A stretch of 64,000 bases of DNA from the NCBI GenBank assembly GCA_050084515.1, contig CM114271.1, positions 33,604,001-33,668,000 on the forward strand, read 5' to 3'. Positions 1 through 11,500 of the stretch are shown piece after piece. Position 1 is the stretch's first letter; every line of letters begins with the position of its first letter. Both the position numbers and the translations under genes were made by a program. The DNA is from Blasia pusilla (taxonomy: Eukaryota; Marchantiophyta; Marchantiopsida; Blasiales). The notes below the pieces were generated by a model. It was given only the letters and a program-made list of their open reading frames with translations. It searched no databases and was not told the origin of the DNA.

Positions 1-797
1 GTGTGCCATGATCCGGCTCTTGACGACGTTGACTCACGAAACGCGCTGTCGAGGAGTGGTATGGGAAAGCGATCCGTGATGTGTATGGAGCTGTTGGTTG
101 GGCTGTTATAAACTGGATTCGAGAAAAAGGAAAGAAGGGCCGTCGACTCTACAATTGGGGCGTCGAGTCACAGCTCGTACGATGGACGAAGAATCAAAAT
201 AAATGGAGGGTCTTTGAGAATCCGCGAAGTGGACAAGAGGGACGAGAGAAAGTGTAACAGGAAGGCGAGGTCGGGGGGAATCTAAGGTGTAGGAAAAATA
301 CGCAACAGTGCGATTAATTATTCATAGAAAATAGAATTTTTTTTTCTGATTTCAGGGAATAATCGCAGGGCTTCAGAAGCACGTCCATACTTTTCCCCAC
401 TCCCCCCCCTGTGGCGACCTCCTGCACGTCGACCGTCGACGTCCATAGCTTTCGCTCGTGCTCATAACTTTCGAGCTCGATGGCAAGGGGGGGAGGGGGG
501 AATTTATGAGGACACGACTTTGTGAAGTCCCGAAAATATGATCACGTCTGCATACTATCGTGAGTACGAAGAAAGACATCGTCCGGTCGATAAAAGCATA
601 GAGGAGTTCACACGGATTTCGGATGTTCCTACAAGCATCACGTCACAATGTGATGCGCCCGTGCTCGACGGTGATGGGATGCAGATCTGCGATGCGGATG
701 TTGTTCTTGAACGAAGCGAATACCGTTGTCCCTCGAGGATAATCAGCGCCAACTTTTGAGATGGTGCGCGTTCATTGATTCCTGCTACATGGATGTG

Positions 798-818
798 GCT
801 GCTGCTGCTGCTGCTGCT
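798..818. repeat. (GCT)7 microsatellite
   Basis: Seven uninterrupted GCT units. The surrounding open frames on both strands are not recognisable proteins, so this is treated as a plain microsatellite. Confidence 0.9.
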
Positions 819-896
819 GTTGGGGGACATCTCAGGGTAATTTTCTTCTTTCTCACATGAAGCAAATCATTTCTCTGGATTTTCTTCTATACTTAG

Positions 897-920
897 AAAA
901 AAAAAAAAAAAAAAAAAAAA
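897..920. repeat. A24 homopolymer
   Basis: Twenty-four consecutive A. It could be the tail of a retroposed copy on the plus strand, but the sequence to its left is not a recognisable mRNA or SINE and I see no flanking target duplication. Confidence 0.85.
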
Positions 921-1439
921 CATTCTTTCCTCGGCCCTAATCTTCGAAACCCCCCTAGGGTTTGTTACGGATGTTCCAAGTTGTTTATGTTTTATCCGGG
1001 TCGCCTAAAAGCGCCGGGAATCACCGCGACGAACCAGAGCATTTTACGAAGCAAGGAAAGGAATTACGAAGCGGAATCGCCTAAAAGCGGACGGAGCGGA
1101 ACATTCGAAAAATTTGAAAGCGAGCGGAACTCGCTCCTCCTCCTCCGTCGTGAAAAGGAACGAAAGAGGCGAGATTAATGGCACGAGCTACTTAAAGTCC
1201 GTCCGTTTAAAGCGGACTCCCTCTGCACTCGCGATTCACAAGTTGACCGGTATCGTGCTCAAAGAGACGAAGCGGATTCCTCAGAAAAGAAGAACGGAAC
1301 GGAACGGAAAGGAAAAGAAAAGGAGGAGGAGGAATCGATGACACGGAAACACGGCTTTTCATGGAGCCGCGCCTCAATAATAATATGTCGAGGGTACAAG
1401 TGCGGATCCCCGTATCAACTTGCATAATATCTTGACGTC

Positions 1440-1491
1440 CAACGACCGTCTAAGAAAGAGCGACCTATTTCAACGACCGTCTCAGAAAGAG
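1440..1491. repeat. Short direct duplication, 21-bp units
   Basis: Two copies of a 21-bp unit beginning CAACGACCGTCT, at 1440-1460 and 1471-1491, differ at one base and lie 31 bp apart. No function suggested. Confidence 0.8.
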
Positions 1492-3359
1492 AAGAACGAA
1501 CGATCGGAACCTGCGCATCCGTCCATCCATCCGTCGGACGTACGGAACCTGTAGCGTTTTATTCTCGTCGGTCAGTTTTTGGTTCCCGTCTCTCGAGTCG
1601 AGGGGGAATAGTATACCAAAAGTACAATATTCGATGCTTCCAATGCGATGGCATCTTCTCGCGATTACTTTTTCATTTTTTTTATTTTTAATTGAGATCT
1701 CATGTGGACGGTCGCGATCAAACGCCTCCAACAATTTCTATCATGTTTTAAATGAAAAGTCAGAGGAAAGGAAGGTTTTTATTTTTATTTTTTATCTCTA
1801 CTTTTTAAAGTTACTCATTATACAATACCGCCCTCGTCGAAGTACTTTTGTAACAGTACACTTCACGGAGATATATTATTTAATATCTTATGATTCTTTG
1901 TCAATTTATTCAAATGTTATATATATATATATATATGAATATTTTCCAATTTATCGTGTTTCATGCGTTTAAACAAATTGTTCGACTTTAGAATTTCTTT
2001 TCAATGGCGGTTTTGTTGACTTCAAAATAGAATTGGACATAGAAAATTGCATTATCTCTTACCAAACACACAAAAACTCTTGGAATTTAGGAATTTTTTG
2101 AAACAAAGTACACGTGATTAAAAAAGGAGATAAATATGTCCTACCTGAAAGAAAAAATCAAAGGAGACATTTTCCTCTCTAATTTATTAAAATCGTGAAG
2201 GTGTTTGTCTTTCCGATAACCAAAGATGATTATTAAATTCCTTAGTTTTATATTGTGTATCAGCTTCATAATGTTGTATCCTTGCATGATATATTATAAA
2301 AATCCGCCAGTTTTCATTTTTTTATTCATGTATATTACAGCAATTGGAACATGATGTAGTTCAAGAGAGTGGTGAAATTATCCGCATATGGATGGCTATG
2401 GGGGCTATAGTTCTTTTTCGCTTTCTTTGTGTTTTTTGCTTTAATTATCATGGTTTATTTTAATGAAGCAAGTACAAGTACAATTATGCATGATGCTGGT
2501 TACTTGTAGATGAAGATTTCCTCTACCATATCTAAGGGAAGGATAGCACTTGTAGGTGTGGAGTGCTTAGAGTTACTCCAACACAATAAGTAAGTCCACC
2601 ATCTTTCCTCCCATTAGAGCCATTACTACATTAAGAAAATAATAACATCATCATGTCATGAGTCATACTTGATGGTGGATGTCCTCTATTAGACCCCATC
2701 ATGAAAAATGAGGTTATACATGTGGAACACTCAACATTCCAAAAGTTGTGAGAAATAAGACTTCAAGTCAAGGTTCAACATAATATTCGAGATGGAATTT
2801 TTGGGATTTAAAAAAATAGAATATTTGGGTTTTTGGTTTGCATATAGCTAAAAATAGGTTCTATGTCAATGATGGGATGTCCCCAAAAAAAATTGGGATC
2901 GAATATGCAATAAGATTTGAACAAAAAAAAAAAACCGGATTAGGTTTATGCAAAACCTTGCTTAAAGTATTTTGCCATTAAATATCCAAATTCTAAAATT
3001 TTGACATTCAAAACATCGATTTCTATTCATAACTAGCAAATATATTATATATCTTTATCTTTGTATATGGTGAGGATTGTGGTAGTCCAAATATGGAAAT
3101 CCTTATCCCATTGTGAATGAAATATTTCATATCGACCCTCCATGTACTCATTGTACTCCCATTCTGAGCTTCCCTCTAGACTTAGAGCACATAATTGGAC
3201 ATCATCTAACAATGTTTTCGGATTGGATAAGATTTCCACTAATTTATTTACAGTGGATACTTATAATGACAAGTTGATAATATCATTGCTACTCATAAAA
3301 GGAAGAAAAACTTTACAAGAGGGATGAGTATGGAGATTTTTTCATTTATTTTTATTCAA

Positions 3360-3960
3360 GTGGGGTATTAAGGGGGAGGAACAGGGTTGCACACGGCTAA
3401 AGTCCATGTCTATGCGGGCTTGGGTATCCGCGGCCCGCCCATGGAGCCAGCCAAGCCCGTAGCAGGAAGTCGGGAATCGGGATGGCCGAGCTCGCACCGG
3501 TCTTGAGACGAGTTGCTAGGCCCATGGGGCTCACAAATTACGGGCTTGGCTGCGGGCCACAAAACCGGCACGAGCTCGGCCAACCCGGGTACTCGCTACG
3601 GGCTTGGGGGGCTTGGATGCGGACCGCGGGTATCCGGGCGGCATGTCCATTTCCGTGCAACCTTGGGGAGGAAGTGGGGTTGGACGGAGGAGGAAACATG
3701 AAAGTATAGAATACTTAGACACATGGGGGAATGAGAAAGAAAGGAAAGGTGGGGCCCACATAAACAAGTCCTTTCATAGGACGCGGTTGTTAGTGCAGGC
3801 ATGGATACCTGCCTCCGACAATCTCAACCCACACCCGTTCCGACACGGGCCACTGGTGAACCGAAAAAAACCCCACCGGAGACCCGTTGGACGAACATGT
3901 CCGTTTCTGACTTTCCGTGCAAAGACAGAGTCAAAGACACAGACTTTGCAATATGAATTA
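3360..3960. other. GC-rich island of unknown origin
   Basis: About 600 bp, much richer in G+C than the AT-rich DNA on both sides, with recurring GGGCTTGG and GGCCCA-like words. Overlapping frames on both strands stay open but encode nothing recognisable, as expected of GC-rich non-coding DNA. It may be a fragment of a retroelement leader or LTR; this is inference from composition only. Confidence 0.4.
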
Positions 3961-5322
3961 GAGATCTTCATATACATTATCATATGTATGTATCGTTTTC
4001 ATGGTTGAATATGGTTTCTAGATTTGTGAGTTGTGTAATATAATGATGACCCATTTATTATAGTAGATCACAAGGAGTTGAAGTAAATTATGTAGAATTT
4101 ACTTTATCACCACAATTGTATTATATAGTCCTCTTTGTAGGAACCGAACGTAAGAACACCTAGGAAAGGCCTAAAAAATAGGACATTCCTTAGAATAATA
4201 TATTTAAGATTCAAAGGCCCAAGTGGCATTAGAAACTATGAAGGCATTTTAATGTGTCCATAAGACACATAGGAGATTACGACTTCTCAAAGAGTACTAC
4301 TCAACATGTGACTCATTTGTAAAGTAATAATTTGCCTCATAAAATGAAAACTACAAAAGACTTGATGTAATGTTGTATATATCCCTGAAGTTATGTTAAG
4401 AGTGTGTTGTGATATGGAGACGAGATGGGAGAGTAGAAGATATAAAATGAAATAACTATGATCAATTCATGTCATAACTTTCCATTATATATTCCAATGA
4501 AGAATTTTCATCTCTCCCTCCTCATGATCTCCTCGAGTGTCTCCCTCACCTCGTCAATCAATTTCCTCAAGAGTCCATACATAAGCTCCTTATCAAATAG
4601 AATTCAATCATGTTCTCCTTCTGATCGTCTATTTCTTGACTACTCTCTCCAACTATTTGAGGATCCACTATTTGAGGCACATATTTTCATCATCTCAATT
4701 CCTTTTCCTTGGAGTGATTTCTCCCTACCATAACCTTGCTGTCCAACACCTCCCAAATTTGGGTGTCATACATCTCATATAATTTCGTACATCCAAACAT
4801 TACTATGGAAACCATCCACATATCCACCATCATCTTTGATCAATCATGTTTGGGATCTTGCAAATGGGAAAAGAGAAAATAAAACTTCTTGCAACTTCTT
4901 CGAATACCATACAATGTAGTTTGTGGTAAGGTACTAGGTGCAACTTCTTGATTTACATCTAAACCTCCGAAGTGTTCCACCCTGACGAGAAAGAGGGAGA
5001 CTTGGAAAGTTTGGAATAGCCGCGGACATCTCGAGTTCAAACCACTTTTAAGCCGGGGTGCATGGCAAACAATGGACTTTGCAAGAGATTAGAGAAAATT
5101 TGCTAAAACCCTAGAGACATAGAGCGGGTGTTTTGAGAGTACAAGGACTCGTCATAAAAAACTGCCGTATGACCTTTCCAGGTACTTCATCTTTGAATAA
5201 AGACCTGACTTTTGAACCAAGGAAACGCCACGCCAAAAACATATAGACCGCTTATGTCTCATGGTCTTGCATGGGGTGAAAGTTCGCGGAGTAAAGAGAT
5301 TCTGAGGAGGCATAACTGGAGC

Positions 5323-5328
5323 TTTATT
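5323..5328 (-). promoter_or_regulatory. Possible poly(A) signal of MMT
   Basis: TTTATT on the plus strand reads AATAAA on the minus strand, about 190 bp beyond the MMT stop codon. Position and sequence suit a near-upstream polyadenylation element, but plant signals are degenerate and this is not proven. Confidence 0.35.
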
Positions 5329-5519
5329 TCATGGTTTCTATTAGTGGTCTAAATTGACAGACCTCCCAAAGGTGGAACAGAGAAGATCATTCAGGAAAGC
5401 ATGTGATCTGAATGGCATCACATGATCTATTGGCAAATTCAACTGAATGAAGTGATCGATAATAGAGAGATGTGTAGAGATCCTTCTTACCTCCAGAATT
5501 TCGGCTCAAATGCTGGTTA

Positions 5520-8500
5520 TCATGGTTTCTTGTCAAGTACAAGCTTTCTGAAGTCTTGTAAACGTTCAAGGGCTTGCAGGAAATCTTCCTCCGTCACAGA
5601 TATGACAAAACGAGAATATTTGGGCAGGCCAATCCACGAGCTGCTGCTAACTTGAAGTCCAGTGGTCTCTAATAAAACGTCTTTGATGTTGTTGCTGTCT
5701 AGTTTGACCTCCTTAGATGCACCATCTGGACTTATATATGAGACAACTTTCCCTTCATAAGCCGTTGGTGAAGCCACCATAGAAATACCACCGGCGGGCA
5801 TAATGGTCTTCCACCCACATTCCAAAAGTACCTGCCAATATAAGAAGAGAGTCTGTGAGGCTGGCTGATGGACATGGCAAAGAAAGTATGTTAATTTGGA
5901 GATGGACAATCCTAGCAAACGCTTTCAAGAATTGTCATAGCCCTATTGATTCTTTATCCTCGGCATGCTGTGTTAGAATTTCAAGCATAAAGAGAATTAT
6001 AATGGCTGGCTCATAATTCTTTGCAGCGGTCCAAAAAGTTCCCAGGAATGGTTTCAGGAGGAGAATTGACAACATGAAAATACGACTCATGGTGGGATTG
6101 TGACCTTACAACCAATCATGGTGTCGTTTGAACATGAGATATGGACAATATTGAGGCTGAAGAAACGAACCAACCCACTTAAAAACGGAGGAAGGGGATG
6201 CGAAATTTGACCATCCCATGAACTCACTCTGCTTTCATGAAAAGGAGAAGAAAATAAACGGCATGAGGTTTCTGAAGTGAAAGACCTCATCTTTGTTCCA
6301 AAAGCTGACTGGTACATTTCTCAAAGAGGCGGAAGTGGATTCCTTGGAAAAGTAAACCAAACGCTGATTTAAGAGACTTCAGAGTTGGAATGTGGAAAGT
6401 TCTCACAGTGAGAGACAAAGATCATTTATACACTGAAGTTAAGAGGAGTTCAGAGGATATTGATGATGAAAGCTTTTCAATCCCAGATTCCATAAGAGGA
6501 TTGGAAGGAACTTCTTTTACAGAGTGCTTTTGTTGAGTTTACTTTATTAGCGTAATTGTGAATCTTTCTTGTTAACGTTCTTCCAGTTTGACTGGGTAGG
6601 GTTGCCTAAACCTAACTTGAATGAGGTTTCCTTAATAAAGCTCAGCCCCTTGGTACTTTGAGGTTAATCCTCTAAACTTAAAATATTGCAGTTCAAGTTC
6701 AAGTTTTGTTGATGGAGACCCAAAAAACAAAACAGTTCATTCACTCAGTCCTTTCCCTAGGTATGTGGCATCGAGATATTAGTGGAAGCCTTCACTTTCT
6801 CCTAGGAGAAGATCACAGTGCAAGGAATTACTGATGTAGACAAATGAAGTCTTCAGATTATTTACTTGCGTTTTCAGTGCATTTCAGAGGAGTGGCTTTA
6901 GAAATAGAAATCAGCATTGGAACCTTGTAGTGCCTTTCAAATAAAATGTCATTCAGTTGTACAAGGAGACTTCTTCAGCAACAACCAGAATTGATATGGA
7001 TAAGTCCATTAGAATAGTTTCCTGATCAGCTATCAGGTCCAAGTTTTGAGTTCTGGTGTGTCAATCAAAACAGACAGCAGTCTGTCGAGAATGCAGTACA
7101 TTCCAAGACACAAGACATGTGCACTGCATTGTGTAAAAAAATCAGGTAGGAACTATGTTGAATAGGTATGGACTACTGTTGATCCTGCCCTGACATAGTA
7201 CTGTAGGGAAGATGGGCGTAAATAGAAAGTTATAACTCAAGTGTCTAAATTTATTTATAACCATACTAGGGGAATGAAGTTAATCAGCCCTGCTTCCTAG
7301 GGTTCGTTTTTTTTAGGGCAGCCACCATCTAGCTACGCAGCCTTTGGTTGCCCGTCCCCTTTCCTTTCCCTGTTTCTCCTCCAAGGTAACTAGCACTGTC
7401 CAACCAGAGCACAGGGTCTATAGTCGCAAGGCTGCAACAGGCGCTGCTTAATGAGTACAGTCTCCTCCAAGGCCTGTTGTGCTAGTGCTATTATGCTCTA
7501 TTATTCACTTCATTGATCATATTCAATTTATTTACAAGGAGGCTGCGGCAGTAAGGTACTGAGTGTTCAGCCCGTTTTTCTACCCGTCCCTCCTGTGTAT
7601 GACATCGACATAGCTTGTGTTGCAATTACTTCTTGTCCCAAGATTAGCTGAAGTGCTCTTAGTGTGTCTTCTCTATCTGCTGGGAGGTTGAGAGGGTGAA
7701 ATCGCGCAGGTAGCTGGCCTAAACGTGGCCTTAAGACTCTTGTTACTTGCTGATTCAGTAATGCTGGGAGCTAAGTACGGTGCAGCTTCCTTTGTCTCAA
7801 CATTGTCTTAGTCCCTCAACTCTCTAGTCTCTGAATACACTCATTACCCAAACTCTGCCCTCAGTCATCCATGTCATATGTATAAAGTGAACCAAACGAT
7901 TAAGGTTAGCATACACACAGGAACTAAGGGATGGACAAGAGCAGCATAGAGTTGATTTCAGCAAGAAATGAATACAGTTGCCCATTGGAGGGTGCCTGAC
8001 ATAATCTTCCCACCGGTCAAAGAGAAAAGAGACAAGAAAACTAATGGAATTCCTTTGCTTAATTTTTCTTTTTGGGACTTACGGATCACAGAGGAGGTAT
8101 GATTATTGAATAATTGCTGCCAGTAAGGAGAAAAAAATCAATCAATGGTGTGCTTGGGGAATCACACATCGAATCTTTACAGAGAAGAAATGGCTGGGAA
8201 AGTCACAGTACCTTTTGTAAAGCGTCTGCTCTCACTTTCAAAGTCTTCTTATGTAACACGAGATGGTGAAATAATTCACCCGCGCTGTCGTCCAACATAT
8301 TTAGCAGCTTCTTGATTGAGTATTTCAAAGTGCCATGTGGCTTGTTCATGTTTGGGGACTCTTTGAAAGCTTCGATGAAAAATGGATCCCTAATTGCTGC
8401 AAATGCACACTCAATACCTCCAGTGAGCAATTGATGGGAAAATCCCCCAATAAGAGCCACTTCACATGACTCGCTGTCGTCGCTTATGACTTCTCCCAGA

Positions 8501-11500
8501 TTCCATGCACAGGGTCTATCATATTCCACCCATGAATAAGAACTGTCTATGATAACGCGTGCCCCATGTCTATTACATGCCATTAAAATTGAGCATATTT
8601 CACTCTGACTATATGTGAGTCCTGTAGGCACAATGGTGGGGCCAGATATGTACAACCAAGGTTTATGGACAGTCCCCAACAACTCATCCACAGAGTGCCC
8701 TGTGAGCTTGAAATCATCATTAGGTTCTGTGGAAAGCTCTTTCACATTTGCCCTCAGGAATTTCGCAGCAGAGATAAAGGTTGCATTTGAACCTGTAGGA
8801 AAGCATAGAGTGCCTCCTTCTTCCACACAAACCAGCACAAGCTTTGTAAAGAGAGCTATTGCACTGGTGCTCAAAACAAGATCCTTCGAAGAGAAACCAC
8901 AGTTACTTTTGATAAAATTGTGTATCTGTGGTCTTGGGTCCATTTCAGCCTCAGCAATGTTTTGTCGAGCAAATCCTTCAAATATAGCCACTTTAACAAC
9001 AGGTGAAATTGGAAGAGCACACTCTTCGCTATGAAGGTCCAAGATTTTGGTATTTTTTAGTTGACAACTCGATGTTCCTGGTTGACATATTGTTGTGATT
9101 GTGTTCCCGGCAAAGTGAATAAATCCCGATTCCTCATCTTCCTTCATGGGTAACCTCTGAAAGAATTAAAAAATGAACATCCAATCCATAGAGTGAGTGG
9201 CTCCTAATAAGAGACTAAGTTTTAGATCTCAATGGCAGGATAGAAATTGGATCTCCAAGATCAGGACAATCTAAGCCAGAAATTTCCTTTGTGGGCATTA
9301 TCATTATCATCTTGAAGAGTTTGTGACCAATGCATTGAATGAGGAGCTCTCCAAGAAATCAGACTTCAGAATACTGACAATCTCCTCAAATCCTGGATTT
9401 ACTAAAAGAATAGAGCTGTAATTCATGCATCCGTGATCTTTCTAGGAGCTGTTCACTTCGAAGAAAACAGAGATAGATTTAGAACGAGGCAACATACCTG
9501 TATTGTGGTGTGTCGATCAGGAAGTTGAAAGCTCAATAACTCATGAAAAAGGCACCCATAATAATACTGACTGGATAGAGGTGTAGGGCCACAAGTAAGC
9601 TCGCTGGATTTTGCCACGGCAGTCAAAAGATCTTGGTTCTCTGAAATGAGAAAGGCAACTTCCAAATCTGAGTAAACCTGGGAATCCCACAACCACATCA
9701 AAAATTAATCACCGGCAGTCATCTAAGAAACCTTTCAGACTACCACAGTGCCTGCCAGAACCTTACATCACATGAAAAGCAGCCATGGGTGTAAGCCACA
9801 GTGTTGCACTGTGGTTTTGCCAACACTGCAGGTTGTAGCTCCATGAAACTAAATTTGACTCCAGAGCCCAAAAAAATCAAATAGAAGCAGTCAATAAACG
9901 AGATAATGAGAAAGTGACAGCCATGAAAAATTCAAACACAAAACAAGATCTGCCAAAATTGCTAAAGCAATCATTTCTTTTACTGACCTGATTCTTTACA
10001 AGACCACAGATTATTGAGGCGTGAATTGGGAGAGGTCTAGAAGCCATATATTGGAGAACGCCATTAGTACCAGGCAGACTTGAAAGCTCAACGTGATCGG
10101 ATATATCTAAGAAAAGGCGTGCATTGACTTTTGCTGAAGCTTCAAGTAATTGCTCAAAAGCAGTTGACGTCTGCATTTCAAAAGCTGCTAAAGTAGTTAT
10201 TACAATCTGAGGCTTCAAGGTATTTAAAAGCTGTGTTACAAGGTCCGTCCGTTGTGGTGCTTCTATAACTGAGATAGGATCACCATGTACGATGCCTGGT
10301 GAAGTCTTTGCAGTCAAGTTCTCCTGTAGAAGAGACAATATGACGAATTATAAGCTTTATTGTTGCATTCAACTCCCATGGCATTCGTCCGATACTTTCC
10401 ATTTTGTAAAGCAACCCCAAAAGCCATGTGTCTTGACTCACTGAACCAAACTGCAGGCAAACACCCACTTGCAAACTTATTTTTCCAGGTTAGAAGAAAG
10501 TTACACGAGTATTTGACCAGAATGCGCGAACCCAACAATAAAAAAATGCTGGGAGTTTCTAATGCCTTAGGATGCTTAACCAGTACTGGGAAAATATTGC
10601 TCTACAGCAAAATAGGCTGGTGCTCAATCCTCTTGCAAACAAGTATTTATGACGTTGACCAACTTCAATCTCAGGTAATCACACCAGGACAAGAAGAATG
10701 ACATACTTCAGATCGCAAGGTAGTGATCCACTTATTTGGCAGCCATTTTGTGAGACTTGCATCAACAAGAGCAAGCTTTGGTGAAAAGAGACGTAACACA
10801 TTCTCAAGCGCTATGGATCTTGAAGGCAGTATAGCCACACTCTGCATCCAGATACAAAGGACAATTGACGTACGTGAGGAAAAGGCAACAGCAACCACAA
10901 TTAGAATCACATTACCTCAGTTTGCACACTAAGAGAAATAAGGAAGTTAACTGCTATCTTGCTTTGCCTACACTGCTCACAACTCCATAAAAGTACATCC
11001 ACCAAAATGACATAGTCAAGCTCGGATGACAAGATGAAATCATTTGAACATTTTACTACTTTAAAGTACTTACTGCCGGAGTGATAGGTATCCGATGGTA
11101 GTTTCGGAAGAAGCTTGCAATCAGGTCGCGGAATAATGTGTTGCCTGTAGGTAGCTCTAGAGGAAAGTAAGAAAGGCCTGTCAGCATGCTTGCAAGGTGT
11201 GCAAGGAAAGCAATCTTCTCATCAGCCACAGCATCTTCCTTGAATGATAAGTCCAGAGCACTCCGGGTCTCTTCGAAGCCATCACTCAAAAACTTGAAGA
11301 TTGTCTTCACCTGAGAATGACCAAAGAAAGTTGGCAGAACCTTTCAAGTATCCACTCCAATATGACATCGCTGCAAGTCAATTTACATTGAACGGCATCC
11401 ATAATAGGGCATTCAATAAATATTATTTCCTGCTTGCACCTGGTAACCTTCTGGTTACATATCCACAAATGCAATGCAGGCAGAAGAAACTCTGGAAGAG

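Larger units (their letters stand above)
1..5300. other. Intergenic region, no gene recognised
   Basis: No frame gives a recognisable protein; open frames are short and lack conserved motifs. The first ~1.7 kb is richer in G+C and has purine-rich stretches (about 1110-1340); from 1.7 kb onward it is AT-rich. Simple-sequence tracts, a short duplication and a GC-rich island are listed separately. The left part could be the flank of a gene beyond the window edge, but nothing here shows it. Confidence 0.6.
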
